In this document: piece by piece, positions 48,224-58,756 of the stretch
Layout of the letters: each line of letters starts with the position of its first letter
Numbering within the stretch: the first letter of the stretch is position 1
Assembly: GCA_029168955.1 (NCBI GenBank)
Contig: JAPDOI010000039.1
Coordinates: 1,860,001 to 1,924,000, forward strand
Source of the DNA: Aplectana chamaeleonis
Lineage: Eukaryota > Nematoda > Chromadorea > Rhabditida > Cosmocercidae
Length of the DNA stretch: 64,000 nucleotides
Reading direction: 5' to 3'
Position numbers and translations under genes: made by a program
The notes under the pieces: generated by a model
Told to the model about the DNA's origin: nothing
The model's database searches: none
Seen by the model: only the letters and a program-made list of their open reading frames with translations

Positions 48224-48697
48224 GTAAAGGCACGAAGGCGAGTTCAGTGATTTCCAAATAATTCCGGATTAGGTCACTACTGTATAACGCATGCCAAGCG
48301 CGAGACCTCAATTTCTCCAAAATACGCGACATACAGGAAGAAAACACTCCGGCAAGCCCGCAGCAAGAAACCACTTTGGCTCGCCCTTTGGGAGACCACT
48401 GGGCTCAACAGTGGAATGAAGAGTGATAAAATTCAATCAACAGCCTCATTTAGTCCTGCCTTCTGATCCTCTTTCTTCAATCCGGCTCACCGTAAATCTG
48501 TTGCGAATGTTGGGAACTGCAACCTTTAGACAACACGTCCACCACCCTTTTACCACATTAGTTTGGGCAAAGTCAACTGCTAAAGCTCCGTTTGTAGGTG
48601 TTTGATCGACTCTACATGTATCATTGGGATCAGCGCGTGACCGTCCCAAGATATACATAAAAATCTAAAAACAATCCTAAGGTGTACTGTGCCTTTG
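48224..48697. mobile_element. TTAA-family MITE, family B relic, B5
   Basis: GTAAAGGCACGAAGGCGAGTT at the left and AAGGTGTACTGTGCCTTTG at the right. The interior GCCAAGCGCGAGACCTCAAT is shared with other B copies. It abuts another relic (48697 to about 49345) that starts TAGGCACAGAGCATC and repeats GCCAAGAACGAGACCTCAAT. Confidence 0.6.
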
Positions 48698-49345
48698 TAG
48701 GCACAGAGCATCTTCAGAGACGAGTTCCGTGATTTCTATATATTAACAAAATAGGCTCCTTCTTTATAACACATGCCAAGAACGAGACCTCAATTCCATC
48801 CCTAAAACGAAATACATATAGGAGCCACTCCTACACGTCCACGACAAGATGGAATTTTAACATGATGCTTTACACGACCTCTTCTGCCCAACAATGACAG
48901 GAGGAGCGATGAATTTCAATCAATCGTCTCGTTCTTCCGTAACTTCTGAGTCTCTCTCAATATAGTGTTTCCCCTGCAATCGAGAAATGCAAATGGCGGA
49001 AACCGCAGATGGCTGACATTTTGTCCAACATGATTTAGCAACTGATTTTAAGGTGATTCCAAAGTTTCGAAGAATTCTCACGACCACCGTGACTAGAGTA
49101 CGACGCTGTAAAAAAGGAAACTATTCCTCGGGTGGACGCAGCACAAACAGAAAAATGTTTCCAAGATTTTCCGCGCATCTTGGAGACGGCCGCGCGCTGG
49201 CCACATTGATACCTCTGGAATTATACGAACCTCCTAAAGGAGTTATGAGCCGTCTAAAATCGCCCTACCTTGAAGGAAAAACGGTAAATGGACAAGCCGA
49301 CTCAGGCGTATTACTCTCGTCACACGCAACTGATGCGCGAGAGTA
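48697..49345. mobile_element. degraded family B relic
   Basis: Begins like a B terminus and contains B-interior motifs (GAGACCTCAATTCCATCC, GGAGTTATGAGCCGTCTAAA), but I cannot define its right end with confidence. Confidence 0.4.
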
Positions 49346-49760
49346 AACCTAGATGAAAAGCGAGGCTGAGAAGGAAGTGAAGAACGAGGGGAAATTCGTC
49401 ACGCATCTAGATAGTGTTGCTCGAGAAATTGTCCCATCACCGCACTTGATCAACTTCTGAGAACAACGATGGCCCCAATATTCGTGTGCACATAAGGCGT
49501 GGTTCATACGCGGCGGGAACGCACTCTCTCGCTGTTCCGCGGTCCTCAACGCTCCCTAGTGCTGATAGGTGCCCGATGCACAGAGAGGGAGACAAACATA
49601 CACCCGCTGCCTCATGTTGATTCGATCGACGACGGCTGACCTGGTGATCAATCAATCTACTCGAATCCTTGGCTGCTCATGTACCACCGTTTGCGACAGA
49701 ATTGTTCTAACTATGAGATGGGAGGGCATTAGTTTCGATGTAGGCCCGAGGCTAAATGCT

Positions 49761-50249
49761 TTAAAGGTAGTGTTCACGATGATTTTCTTCACGAGTTTTC
49801 CACTTAAAACAATGTGTTGGCCACCAAGTGTTACCAAAATTACGCAGAAACGGCTTTAAACGCGTTTAAAAGTCTTATTTCAGTGACATTGTTCTCTGGC
49901 CTGGACTAGCTGTCCGATTGGATGAACATGTTCACGGTGGTTGTCACCGGTGAGAAATGGGGTTAATCGAAAATGGAAGAATATTCAAGGCAAACAGCAT
50001 TAGTTGGGGTCTGAAGGAAAGAGCAGAGCAAAAGAGAGTAGCGAATTCCAAAAGACGGGTCCACAAAAGATTTCATTGTCACACCGAACAGTTCCAGTGA
50101 GAGTAGAAAGGTTAGTGAGAGTTAAGGATTTGGTGCTCTTCTGAGGCGTTTTTCTCGACTTCTTCGTCATTTCAATTCTACCCGGGAATCAAACAATCGG
50201 TTTAGCTATTAATCTCAAAATCGAAGATTATCGTGAACACTGCCTTTAA
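49761..50249. mobile_element. TTAA-target MITE, family A, copy A5
   Basis: TTAA-AGGTAGTGTTCACGATGA to ATTATCGTGAACACTGCCT-TTAA. It is collinear with A1 (TGGCCTGGACTAGCTGTCCG; CACGGTGGTTGTCACCGG), with both TTAA flanks intact. Confidence 0.9.
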
Positions 50250-52021
50250 GGACAGAGTAAATGGGCGTGAGCGCGCGATAGCGAGCGTAAGCGCTCGTCA
50301 GCGGCTGGAAAATCGTGTGTTAATGACAACCATCGATTTTGCAAAATTCCCCACTCTCGCAACGTATGGACGCTTCCTAATATGGTGCTCGGTGTCCATA
50401 AACACACGAGCAAGCACCTCCTGCCTCGTGTTGATTCGACTGAAAACACTTGACCGGGTAATCTCTCTATCTTTTGTTAGAGACTTCCTCGTTCAAAGCA
50501 CTTGACATTATAACACTTGACCGGGTGATAAATCGCTCAGGTCGAGTTGTTCGCTGCTAATTTCCTATGATTTACTATGGCCCTGGCAGGAATATGGGGT
50601 ACGAAGGCATCAACTTTAGAGTGGGTTTGACTCCGTATGCTTTTGATCCTCCTGAACAGGCAGCAGCGACCGTTTATCCATGTCGATTATTATGCTGAAT
50701 AGTATACACTGGATCCGACTCACTCATTTTCGGATATCCACCCAAATGAACCGAAATTTTCATGATTCAAAATCCGATTCACTGAAAAAACGTCCAAATC
50801 CGAATGATCCAAAATTCGATTCACCGAAAAAACGCCAAAATCCGTTTGATCCGAAATCTAAATCACCGAAATGTGCCATGAATCGGATAAAGATTCGGAC
50901 ACCGAACATCCGAAAAATGTCATGATTCGGATCGGATAACGAGTCGGATATTGGTAGATTTGGCATGTCCTGTTACTGAAACAAGCGTATCTGATGCCAC
51001 GACTAGACATTCCATTCTACAGTAGCGATACAGGTGCGTAGTTACACTGCAGGCATCCAATTGGAGCGCATCGTGAAATTTACGCCGCTTTTTGTTGCGC
51101 ATCATCAGCGCAGATTTTGCGCATAATTGGCATTAATTCTCTTCGTTTGGGTTGTCTGTGCGAGTATAGGCGTTTCAGAGTGGCGTCGCTGCAAAATTCT
51201 TGGCATCGCTCTCTAGAGCGAGAGAAATTGGGCATGACCATGACTTGTCGCCGAATCATATTTCTTTCTCTGTATCTCTTACCTCTCGCCGCCGTTTGTT
51301 CGATTGAACAAACAGTAAAATAGGGGGAATAAATATTTTATAGAGAGTTAATGGACAGGTACTAATAAAGGAACATCAACAAATAGAAAGAAACTACGGC
51401 GGGACAGCAGCGACAGCGACGAAAATGGTCGAAATCAATTTCATCGCGCGACGTTGCTGCGCTGCAAGCTCACGCACTCTCAAAACGAGGCGGTCGCCCC
51501 CGTCGCACGGCACAGTTTGCAGTTTGCGCTGCGTAGCACCCCCCCCCCCATCACTCACACCGTCTCCGCGACAGCGAGTTTTGCTGCGACGCCACTCTGA
51601 AAGGCTCTTAGGGGTATTGTAAACTTTGCTGCTGTCATGACTGACAAGCATGCAATATAGCGCAAATCGCTGCGGGACCTGCATCGCAACAACGGCATCG
51701 GCCGTCGTAGGCACAGTTATCGCGCGTCTGTCCCAGCGACGCGAACGGAGGGCTGACATACTTCGAATGGGCCGAAGCCTGTCGCTATCGCGGGCCGAAG
51801 CTTGCAGAACACTGCGACGAGTTTAGGGTCCAGTGCATATTTCCCGCGACGCGCGACCGCGACAGTGCATAATAGCAATATCGATTCTCGGTCGATTTAG
51901 ATGACAAGCATTATGTCGCATCGCTCGTCACGGGAAGTATGCACTAGGCCTAAAGGGTGGGAGCTCCGCGACAGGCGGTCGCTGTGAAGAGCGAAGCGAC
52001 AGTGTGTCGCAAAAGTATACC

Positions 52022-53280
52022 ATACCTCTTATTTATTTATTTATTTAGGAGCGTGGTCAAGCCACGTTAATACTACATTCAACATTAATTGAAGTACAGA
52101 CAAGAACAAATTACTTAAAACACAATATTCTGAAAAAGAGTTTCATGAAAGATTTACATTAAGTCGAAGGTCAAGAAGGTTTTTGAATCCATTCGTAGTC
52201 ATGGTAAGGACGTTTTCCTTTACTAATGGACGGAAAATTTTGATCGTTCTATTTGAGAAAAATTCAGATCTGATCTGACTTTTAGCCACAGGCTCAGCTA
52301 TCCTTAAGCCTCCAAATCTCGTTCTCGATTGTTCATTATGGAAAAATTCCGAGGGATTGAGGTCTACTCTGCCTGTTAGGATTTTGAACATCATTATCAA
52401 ATCAAATCTTGTTCTCCGGCTTTTAAGGGTAGGAAGTCCGAGTTGCTGGGATCTACTGGCACCATCTGGGATCATAGTGTAACTTAAAGAGAAGCATCTC
52501 ATCAGCAGCTTCCGCGTGAAATTGTTCTGAACTTTTTCCAGTTGTTTAATGTGTTTCTGTTTGTACGGATTAAAAACTGTTGTCCCGTTTTCAACAACAG
52601 GCCGAATATAGGTCTTATAGGCTTTGATGAGTACATTCTTGTTTTTTGTCTTGAGTATCCGGAAGAGATTGTACGTACGAGCCATAGCCTTTTTTACTAT
52701 CATTTCATAATGAGACTCAAAATCTAATTTATCATTTATCAAAAAACCTAGATCTCTAACTTCTTTCACTATTTTTAGACTCGTTCCGCCAACATAGTAA
52801 AAGCTTTCCAATGAACTGTTTCCAATCTTAAGTACATAAGTTTTTTCAATAGCTAGTGGCAAATTCCACTCATCTGACCATTTATTGATGAAATCTATTG
52901 CTACTTGCAACTTGTTTACATCTTCTGAGGACTCAATGGTTCTATAAATTTTTATGTCATCGGCATACATCTTACACGTAACATCAAATCGGGCCACCCT
53001 CTCAGGAATTTCAAATGTGTATATTAGAAATAAAATAGGGGACAGTACGCCACCCTGTGGCACGCCACTGTAAGCATTGTACACAGGCGAATATGAGTTG
53101 CCTACTCGAACCTGGTAGGTCCTGTCTCTGAGAAAACTTTGAATCCAAGATACTATCATAGGATGTATGCCAATGGCTTTAAGTTTCTTCACTGGAGTTT
53201 TTTCCAGTTTCTTATGGAGCATTGGGGGTATGATTGGCTCCCAGAAACCATGTGTATTGATCAAACGGGAAATCCTGTTT
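52022..53280 (-). mobile_element. 5'-truncated CR1/jockey-group LINE
   Basis: Minus-strand retrotransposon copy. The 3' end is at the left, with a (TAAA)n tail (52028-52046), a short 3' UTR and then the RT ORF. It is truncated near 53280, where an in-frame stop precedes the RT frame. Insertion is within H1c. Confidence 0.85.
52143..53264 (-). CDS. reverse transcriptase fragment of a CR1/jockey-group LINE
   Basis: About 373 codons open without a stop. It contains RT motif B (SGVPQGGVLSPILFLIYTF, residues about 66-84), motif C (KMYADDIKIY, about 98-107) and the following regions (KTYVLKIGN; VRDLGFLINDKL; ILKTKNKNVLIKAYKTYIRP; NNFTRKLLMRCFS; QQLGLPTLKSRRTRFDLIM), typical of CR1/jockey-type LINE C-termini. 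Upstream are PPMLHKKL and LKAIGIHPMIVSWI, but motif A with the first catalytic Asp is missing and no endonuclease is present. This is the usual result of 5' truncation at insertion. There is no genuine ATG start (the frame begins TTG after a stop), so it is not expected to act by itself. The unbroken frame suggests a fairly recent insertion. Confidence 0.88.
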   Translation of the reverse strand: MINTHGFWEPIIPPMLHKKLEKTPVKKLKAIGIHPMIVSWIQSFLRDRTYQVRVGNSYSPVYNAYSGVPQGGVLSPILFLIYTFEIPERVARFDVTCKMYADDIKIYRTIESSEDVNKLQVAIDFINKWSDEWNLPLAIEKTYVLKIGNSSLESFYYVGGTSLKIVKEVRDLGFLINDKLDFESHYEMIVKKAMARTYNLFRILKTKNKNVLIKAYKTYIRPVVENGTTVFNPYKQKHIKQLEKVQNNFTRKLLMRCFSLSYTMIPDGASRSQQLGLPTLKSRRTRFDLIMMFKILTGRVDLNPSEFFHNEQSRTRFGGLRIAEPVAKSQIRSEFFSNRTIKIFRPLVKENVLTMTTNGFKNLLDLRLNVNLS

Positions 53281-53986
53281 TAGGTTGATTAGACAGGAAC
53301 TCACGAGTATTTACAGAATCGATGGGAAGGACTGATACTCATGATACCATACTTATCTATACTAATGCTAACATTACACTCACTTGAAAGAGATTGTGAA
53401 AAGTGATTGTATCTGTAAATTTGGAAATATTCCGAGATAAAGATGATTATCAATGAATTCTTTTATAAAAGGTAGAAAAACGTTTTTTTTTCGAAGATTT
53501 TCGCCAGACTATCGATTTTCGATAGACTTTTAGAATTATACCATCTTTTATCCGACCGGATATCCGACTCGGATATTCGGACTCCGCGACTCACCGAAAA
53601 AATGGTCGAAATCCGAGTGATCCAAATTCCGAATCACCGAAAAAACGTGATTTTCGGATTGATCTGAGATCCGACTAACCGTCTCGCCTCCCTATCCGAG
53701 TGACTCGGATTACCCGATGTTGCTATTTTGAATCTATCCGTTTGAGTCGGATATTCGCGAACTTTGATTTTTGAGTTATCCGAAATCCGAGTATCCGATT
53801 TTTTTTATTTGGACTCAATGTATACTGAATAGGCAGGAAGTTGGTACGCTGAAACATGGTGAAACTCATAGAACAAAAACCAAACCACTCCAGCCGCTTC
53901 GCGGCTGGAGCGATTTATACTGGCAAAACAGTATGATGAAATAATCTCCAAGTTCGACTCTCGATAAACCTCGGCATCAGAACAAT

Positions 53987-54314
53987 GTGTTGAACGTTCG
54001 CCTGTAGAACGCACGAAGTGGTAGGATGACTTTGTTGACTAACGTTTCGGCGGATTCGCCCTCGTCGGAGTCTGAAACGGTCAAATTTACTTGTAAAATT
54101 AATCGGCCAAATGTAGATACTATCCTACAGAAATTCAGACAAATTTTCCAAAACGAATGGCACGGAAACATAGAACTGAGTGCCATACCTGTTCAAAAGT
54201 CCTCAGAAAACCATGTGATCAGGAGAACAACAAAGCGGGTACCAGAGTGACAGAAAGTACCCTAATCAGAAGCCGAGTCTGATGTAGGGTTGGAGTTCCC
54301 GTGTTATATTTATA
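53987..54314. repeat. left inverted terminal repeat of the Penelope-like element
   Basis: Reverse complement of about 56361-56698 at roughly 95% identity. It includes GGGTACCAGAGTGACAG, the hammerhead-like motif and CCGAGTCTGATGTAGGGTTG. Confidence 0.92.
54037..54072 (-). ncRNA. hammerhead-ribozyme-like motif, left arm
   Basis: On the minus strand: GACT-CCGACGA-G-GGCG-AATC-CGCC-GAAA-CGTT-AGTC. This matches a type I hammerhead layout. Stem I is GACT/AGTC, the CUGANGA box appears as CCGACGA (U4 changed to C), stem II is GGCG/CGCC with an AATC loop, then GAAA, then a minimal stem III. Short-stem-III hammerheads are known from Penelope-like elements and are thought to act as dimers. The U4C change may reduce activity. 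Confidence 0.55.
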
Positions 54315-54376
54315 CCCTCGCAGTCTTACAACTGGGTCCTAGCTTCTCTCCTTCTCAGTGCGTCTCTACTTATGTG

Positions 54377-56419
54377 ATGCGCAGGGTCATCTGCGGTCTC
54401 CACGAACTTCAAGATCGACTCCGTTACAGGGCAAGGATTGACTGTGGGCCTACAAGCGCAGGGCAGGTTCGGGCGTTTCCCCCCATCCCGTTCCCCCAGA
54501 CGTACTTCAAGCAGCAAGAACCCAATATACGCGCTGATATCAATTTCCGCCTCTTCACCGATGAAGTTTTCAGAGTTCTCAGACGGTTTCAAGCAGGCAA
54601 AAGCGCTAAAAACCTCAGCCACTCCCAAATCCTGGGCTTGAACGAGGTTCGAGAACTTGTGGCTTCCAATACTATACGGCTGTCCGTTAGCGACAAAGGA
54701 GGAGAATTTGTTGTGACACCTCACGATATGGACGTGGCTATCACCGAGCATCATCTCTCGGATTCGTCTATCTATCGTGTAACCTCCGAAAAAGACTTTA
54801 AGTCGCAATACCGCAAGCTAAACAGGTCCTGTGTTATGGAAGCAAAATCGTCTGGGCTAGCTCAGCCGATAATCACGCGCTTGAAAATTGAGGTTCCTAC
54901 ATGTCCAGTATTGTACTTGCTGATAAAAACCCATAAATTCGGGTCAACGGAGGACCTCACACTAATTGATCCAGCCGCAATCAAGGTTCGCCCCATAATT
55001 AGCTGCGTGGGTGGTCCCACCGACCGGATAGGGTGGTTTCTCAGCTCAATACTAACCCTGCTTCTTCAATTCGTCCCAGCGCACTTACCCAACACGCAAG
55101 CCTTTCTAGACCATTTCCGGTCTGCAGAACTCAGCAGCAACTGTGTAATGGAATCCTTTGATGTTACAGCGATCTACACCAACGTTAGTAACGATGCGGC
55201 TATGGAAGCGGTTTTTGAGCTTCTTAATCAACATCAGAGCCGTATTAACATGCACGGGTTTTCTGTACACAGCCTAATGGTTCTTCTCAAGGATTGCCTC
55301 GGTTGTAACGTTTTCAAATGGGCGGGCAAATATTTTGCGCAGTTAAGGGGGCTGGCTATGGGCCAACGGTTGGCACCAACGCTTGCTATCGCTTTCATGG
55401 CGAAAATCGAGGCACCCGTGCTCGAATCTGTTCCGTTGTTCTACCGGCGCTACATCGATGACTGTCTCATAATCTGTTCAACGCAGGACGAGATGGACAA
55501 ATGTTTCGCCCTAATGAACAGCCAGTCAGAGCATATCAAAATAACCCGGGAAAAGCCGTCAGCGGGCTGGTTACCTTTCCTAGACGTCCAAATTAAGCTG
55601 GTAGGGGGCAGTAAAACCACAAAATGGTACCGCAAACCATCAAGCAAAAATATTCTCGTCCACTGGCGGTCCGCGCACCCTACACAGACAAAAAGAGCGG
55701 TGGTTAAAAACATGTTTCGCACCGCTAAAAATGTGTGTTCTGGCGGAGAAGAGCGTGAGGAGTCGAAAAGGCTTGCTAGCCAAATTGCGACACTCAACGG
55801 CTACGAAACACATTTAGGAAGGACTAGGCCCACCCACGGCGGCCATCGGGGCCGGAACATGCAGCAAAGCGATAAAACCCTGTTCAAAATGCCCTTCATT
55901 TCGGTAGAGGTGAGCAGCGCTATCAGGAAATGCTTGCGCGGGGCGGGATTGGAAGACTCTGTATCTTTACTGACCATCCCTCCCAGTAATTTAAAGCAGC
56001 AGTTGGTCCGCAGTCGCCAATATGACCGCGCATGCGTTACCCCACATTGCGTCATCTGCCCAGCAGGCAAGGAGGGCGACTGCGCCGCTTCGGGCGTAAT
56101 CTACATTATCACATGTCAGAGCTGCGGTGAAGAGTATATCGGAGAAACGGCTCGCCCCTTACATGTGCGAATTAAGGAACACCTAGATGGGAAAGAAAGG
56201 TCGCGGGTCGGCACTGCACTGGGTTGCCACAGGGTTAATTGCCATGAGGGAGATGATTTTGAGGTGAGAGTGGAGATCCTAGCGCGGGAGGCCCAGACTA
56301 GTGCGCGAAAAGCGCTGGAAGCATTCTGGATCAGTGCGAGAGATCCCAAGGTCAACCGGAAGGACGAGGGTATAAATATAACACGGGAACTCCAACCCTA
56401 CATCAGACTCGGCTTCTGA
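54377..56419 (+). CDS. Penelope-like reverse transcriptase with GIY-YIG endonuclease, uninterrupted
   Basis: Copies element RNA into DNA at a nicked target. Chosen start is ATG 54377, giving 680 codons (MRRVICGLHELQDRLR); the frame is open further up to a TTG at 54290 inside the inverted repeat. In order, numbered from that ATG: an N-terminal region (KSAKNLSHSQILGLNEVREL; LSVSDKGGEFVV); RT fingers (VLYLLIKTHK; IKVRPIISCVGGPTDR); palm motif A SFDVTAIYTNVSND (about 275-288); motif B LRGLAMGQRLAPTLAIAFMA; motif C RRYIDDCLII; WLPFLDVQI and the region after it; a Cys-rich linker (CVTPHCVICPAGKEGDC); and a GIY-YIG nuclease (GVIYIITCQSCGEEYIGETA, then LHVRIKEHLDG and the acidic EAFWISARDPKVN). Metal ligands and the GIY-YIG core look intact. 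No stop or frameshift is visible, so the copy may be active or very young. Confidence 0.95.
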   Translation: MRRVICGLHELQDRLRYRARIDCGPTSAGQVRAFPPIPFPQTYFKQQEPNIRADINFRLFTDEVFRVLRRFQAGKSAKNLSHSQILGLNEVRELVASNTIRLSVSDKGGEFVVTPHDMDVAITEHHLSDSSIYRVTSEKDFKSQYRKLNRSCVMEAKSSGLAQPIITRLKIEVPTCPVLYLLIKTHKFGSTEDLTLIDPAAIKVRPIISCVGGPTDRIGWFLSSILTLLLQFVPAHLPNTQAFLDHFRSAELSSNCVMESFDVTAIYTNVSNDAAMEAVFELLNQHQSRINMHGFSVHSLMVLLKDCLGCNVFKWAGKYFAQLRGLAMGQRLAPTLAIAFMAKIEAPVLESVPLFYRRYIDDCLIICSTQDEMDKCFALMNSQSEHIKITREKPSAGWLPFLDVQIKLVGGSKTTKWYRKPSSKNILVHWRSAHPTQTKRAVVKNMFRTAKNVCSGGEEREESKRLASQIATLNGYETHLGRTRPTHGGHRGRNMQQSDKTLFKMPFISVEVSSAIRKCLRGAGLEDSVSLLTIPPSNLKQQLVRSRQYDRACVTPHCVICPAGKEGDCAASGVIYIITCQSCGEEYIGETARPLHVRIKEHLDGKERSRVGTALGCHRVNCHEGDDFEVRVEILAREAQTSARKALEAFWISARDPKVNRKDEGINITRELQPYIRLGF

Positions 56420-56698
56420 TTAGGGTACTTTCTGTCACTCTGGTACCCGCTTTGTTGTTCTACTGATCACATGGTTTTCTGAGGACTTTTGAGCAGGTAT
56501 GCCACTCAGTTCTATGTTTCCGTGCCATTCGTTTTGGAAAATTTGTCTGAATTTCTGTAGGATAGTATCTACATTTGGCCGATTAATTTTACAAGTAAAT
56601 TTGACCGTTTTAGACTCCGACGAGGACGAATCCGCCGAAACGTTAGTCAAGAAAGTCATCCTACCACCTCGTGCGTGCTACAGGCGAACGTTCAACAC
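56361..56698. repeat. right inverted terminal repeat of the Penelope-like element
   Basis: Mirror of 53987-54314. It contains the end of the ORF (ELQPYIRLGF stop) within the arm, so the protein C-terminus and the upstream open stretch are encoded by opposite strands of the same repeat. Confidence 0.92.
56613..56648 (+). ncRNA. hammerhead-ribozyme-like motif, right arm
   Basis: Same layout as the left-arm motif but on the plus strand downstream of the ORF: GACT-CCGACGA-G-GACG-AATC-CGCC-GAAA-CGTT-AGTC. One change (GGCG to GACG) leaves an A-C mismatch in stem II, so this copy looks weaker than the left one. Confidence 0.5.
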
Positions 56699-56709
56699 AG
56701 TATGATGAA

Positions 56710-57493
56710 ACACGTACGCTGCTACCTGTTTAGGTTTTCTCAATGCTTTTTATATGAAACAGTGGACTTGAAAATTGTTGTTTCTCTTCCCGGAACGAGC
56801 GAGAGCGGGCTTAAGCGCGCGTGTGCGAAATATGTGCCTTCGATGACCATTGATTTTGCGTAATCGCGCGCTTTCGCAAGGAGCGAACGTAAAGCACTGG
56901 CCCCGAATGACCTTATATTGTTATGAATGCGCTACGGCAAAACTAGGTTACGAGAGGGATCACACTCAGGGTTAGTACGGGATGTGTTCTAACTCTAGAC
57001 CTGCATCAAAAATTGAGAATTGTGTGTTGACGGTGCAAGTCACCATAACTACAGCCATCACGATCTTGTCGATATACGTATGTCTATCCTTACGGTAATG
57101 ATCGGAAAAATGAATTAACAAGTAACAGTGATCACAATTTCAATAATGATCCAAATCTCACAATAAATGAAGTAGATGACTTGTGCATAACACCGAGTGA
57201 GCTCAAGAGGTAATGTAACAAACCATAGAAAGTATTGGGAACGCTGGAAATTGTGGAGTTAGTAATCGTAGAGGGAATGTGGGTGATGACTCGGCACAAA
57301 AGGGCGGCGACCGCAAACACTGCAAGTTCATCAGAAGAGCGAATCGGAACCCCGAACGCCAACATCGCAGGTCCGCGATTTTTACCGATTCCCACTGACG
57401 TCGTCTTGGGCAACGTCAAGAGAATATTTCATAGAGGTGAACGTTGATATTTGTATATGGAAATTTCATATAGGATTAGAGCTGTATAGGTTT
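56710..57493. other. no gene recognised
   Basis: Short frames on both strands over 57132-57447, no recognisable domain. Confidence 0.4.
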
Positions 57494-57935
57494 TTAAAGG
57501 CAGCATTTAATGTTCGAATGTGACATGGGGTTAATCGGTCGTGAGTTAACGATCAGTAAAGAAGCGAAAACAACGCTCAGAATAAGCGAAAATAACGGTT
57601 CCTAACGTGCGTACAGGTTTAGGGCCGCGGACGAGTTTACGCGCCCTGCTAGATTCCGCAAGCATGTGCTAATGGCAAAATGTGCGAGTATCGATCAGAG
57701 TGGCCGTGCGGAATCGCCTGGCAATTTTCCATCAAAAACGCCCTCCTCAGAACGGTTGGGGGCGTGGCGGGCATCGCAGACGTGAGCTTACGAAATTTTC
57801 ACTTCACAGCCGTGTTTTATCGATTTCTGTCCCATTTTCGGTGTTTTCTTTGACCCTATCTCCTACAGCATCTGTCAGCATTGTGTTTCACAGTGAAAAC
57901 TCGAAAACGAGATCTATAATGAACACTGTCTTTGA
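57494..57935. mobile_element. TTAA-family MITE, family A relic, A7
   Basis: TTAA-AGGCAGCATTTAATG to ATAATGAACACTGTCT-TTGA. Its right target overlaps the left target of the next element. Confidence 0.65.
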
Positions 57936-58407
57936 AGGCAAAGTACACCCTCAGATATGAAATTTGTGTTTTCCGTTTAGTTGTGGAGCAGTCCCTTCCT
58001 GTGAAACATGTACCAAAAGAGAGATCTCAATTCCTCCGGATAAGCGAGTTATAAGCGACCACCACAGGGCAGACCTCCTTCGCTCACCACCACACGCCAC
58101 ACCCCTCCCTGAATTTGGAACTCATTAGCAGCTAGATGGATGGATGAATTCCAATTACGTCTTCGTTCTTCGCTTCCTTGCCTGTCTGTCTCCCCATCCT
58201 GGTTCACTCTCGCAAAACGACTGTGAATGAAGAGAAATACAGGTCTGAGACACTAAATTTCCGCCCTCAAGATATGCGCTTTTTTGGAAAGTCATAATTC
58301 CGTTTGTTAGGGGCCTTGAGAGATTTCAGAGAAGCCCTTGCGATGTGATTTTCTCCAAGGCAGGTACAAAACATGAAGAATAGTTTTTCGGTGTCGTGTG
58401 CCTTCAA
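57932..58407. mobile_element. TTAA-family MITE, family B, B6 (diverged)
   Basis: TTGA-AGGCAAAGTACACCCTCAG to TTTTTCGGTGTCGTGTGCCT-TCAA. The interior GAGATCTCAATTCCTCCGGA and CAGACCTCCTTCGCTCACCA matches B2 in inverted orientation. Confidence 0.65.
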
Positions 58408-58756
58408 GAAGTTGGAGATTGAAAATTTTGTTTGACCGGAGTGTAAACAAGTTATACTTTAGGTGAACGTGAGTATGGCTTGTATGGACAATTAGGAGGT
58501 CAGTACTGAAGTTTTTACCTTCAGTGCCTCACCCAACTAATTATCCGTGAATTCTTCACAGGAGTAGCGGTAAAATGGGGAGAAAGGAGGATTTCGTAAA
58601 AACCAACAACAACAGAACCACAGGGAAACAACACCCCTTATCTTTATAGGCCTCACCTCTATTCTTGGACTCTCACCCCTTAACGTCGAAATAACAGATT
58701 ATAAATAGAGTAGCTCCGTTCGGTTTAAACTAAAAATATATAACGCCTCATTGCAC

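Larger units (their letters stand above)
50703..53824. mobile_element. hAT-like element H1c with TSD CTGAATAG
   Basis: Left TATACACTGGATCC (50703) and right GGACTCAATGTATA (to 53824) are inverted termini. Identical 8-bp flanks CTGAATAG lie at 50695-50702 and 53825-53832. Subterminal TCGGATATCC / CCGAAAT / GATCCGAAAT motifs occupy 50725-50960 and 53550-53800. A LINE is inserted inside (52022-53280). No transposase seen. Confidence 0.88.
53941..56697 (+). mobile_element. Penelope-like element with inverted terminal repeats and TSD
   Basis: A 12-bp direct repeat AGTATGATGAAA flanks the element (from about 53930; again from about 56699). Inside are two inverted arms of about 330 bp: the left begins GTGTTGAACGTTCGCCTGTA (53987) and the right ends TACAGGCGAACGTTCAACAC (56698). 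A 46-bp stretch lies between the left TSD and the left arm, as in the extensions known from Penelope pseudo-LTRs. The ORF at 54377-56419 fills the space between the arms and overlaps them slightly. Confidence 0.9.

Noticed and set aside
54326..54808. 160-codon minus-strand frame
   Set aside because: Antisense to the Penelope-like RT ORF, which carries clear catalytic motifs in the other direction.
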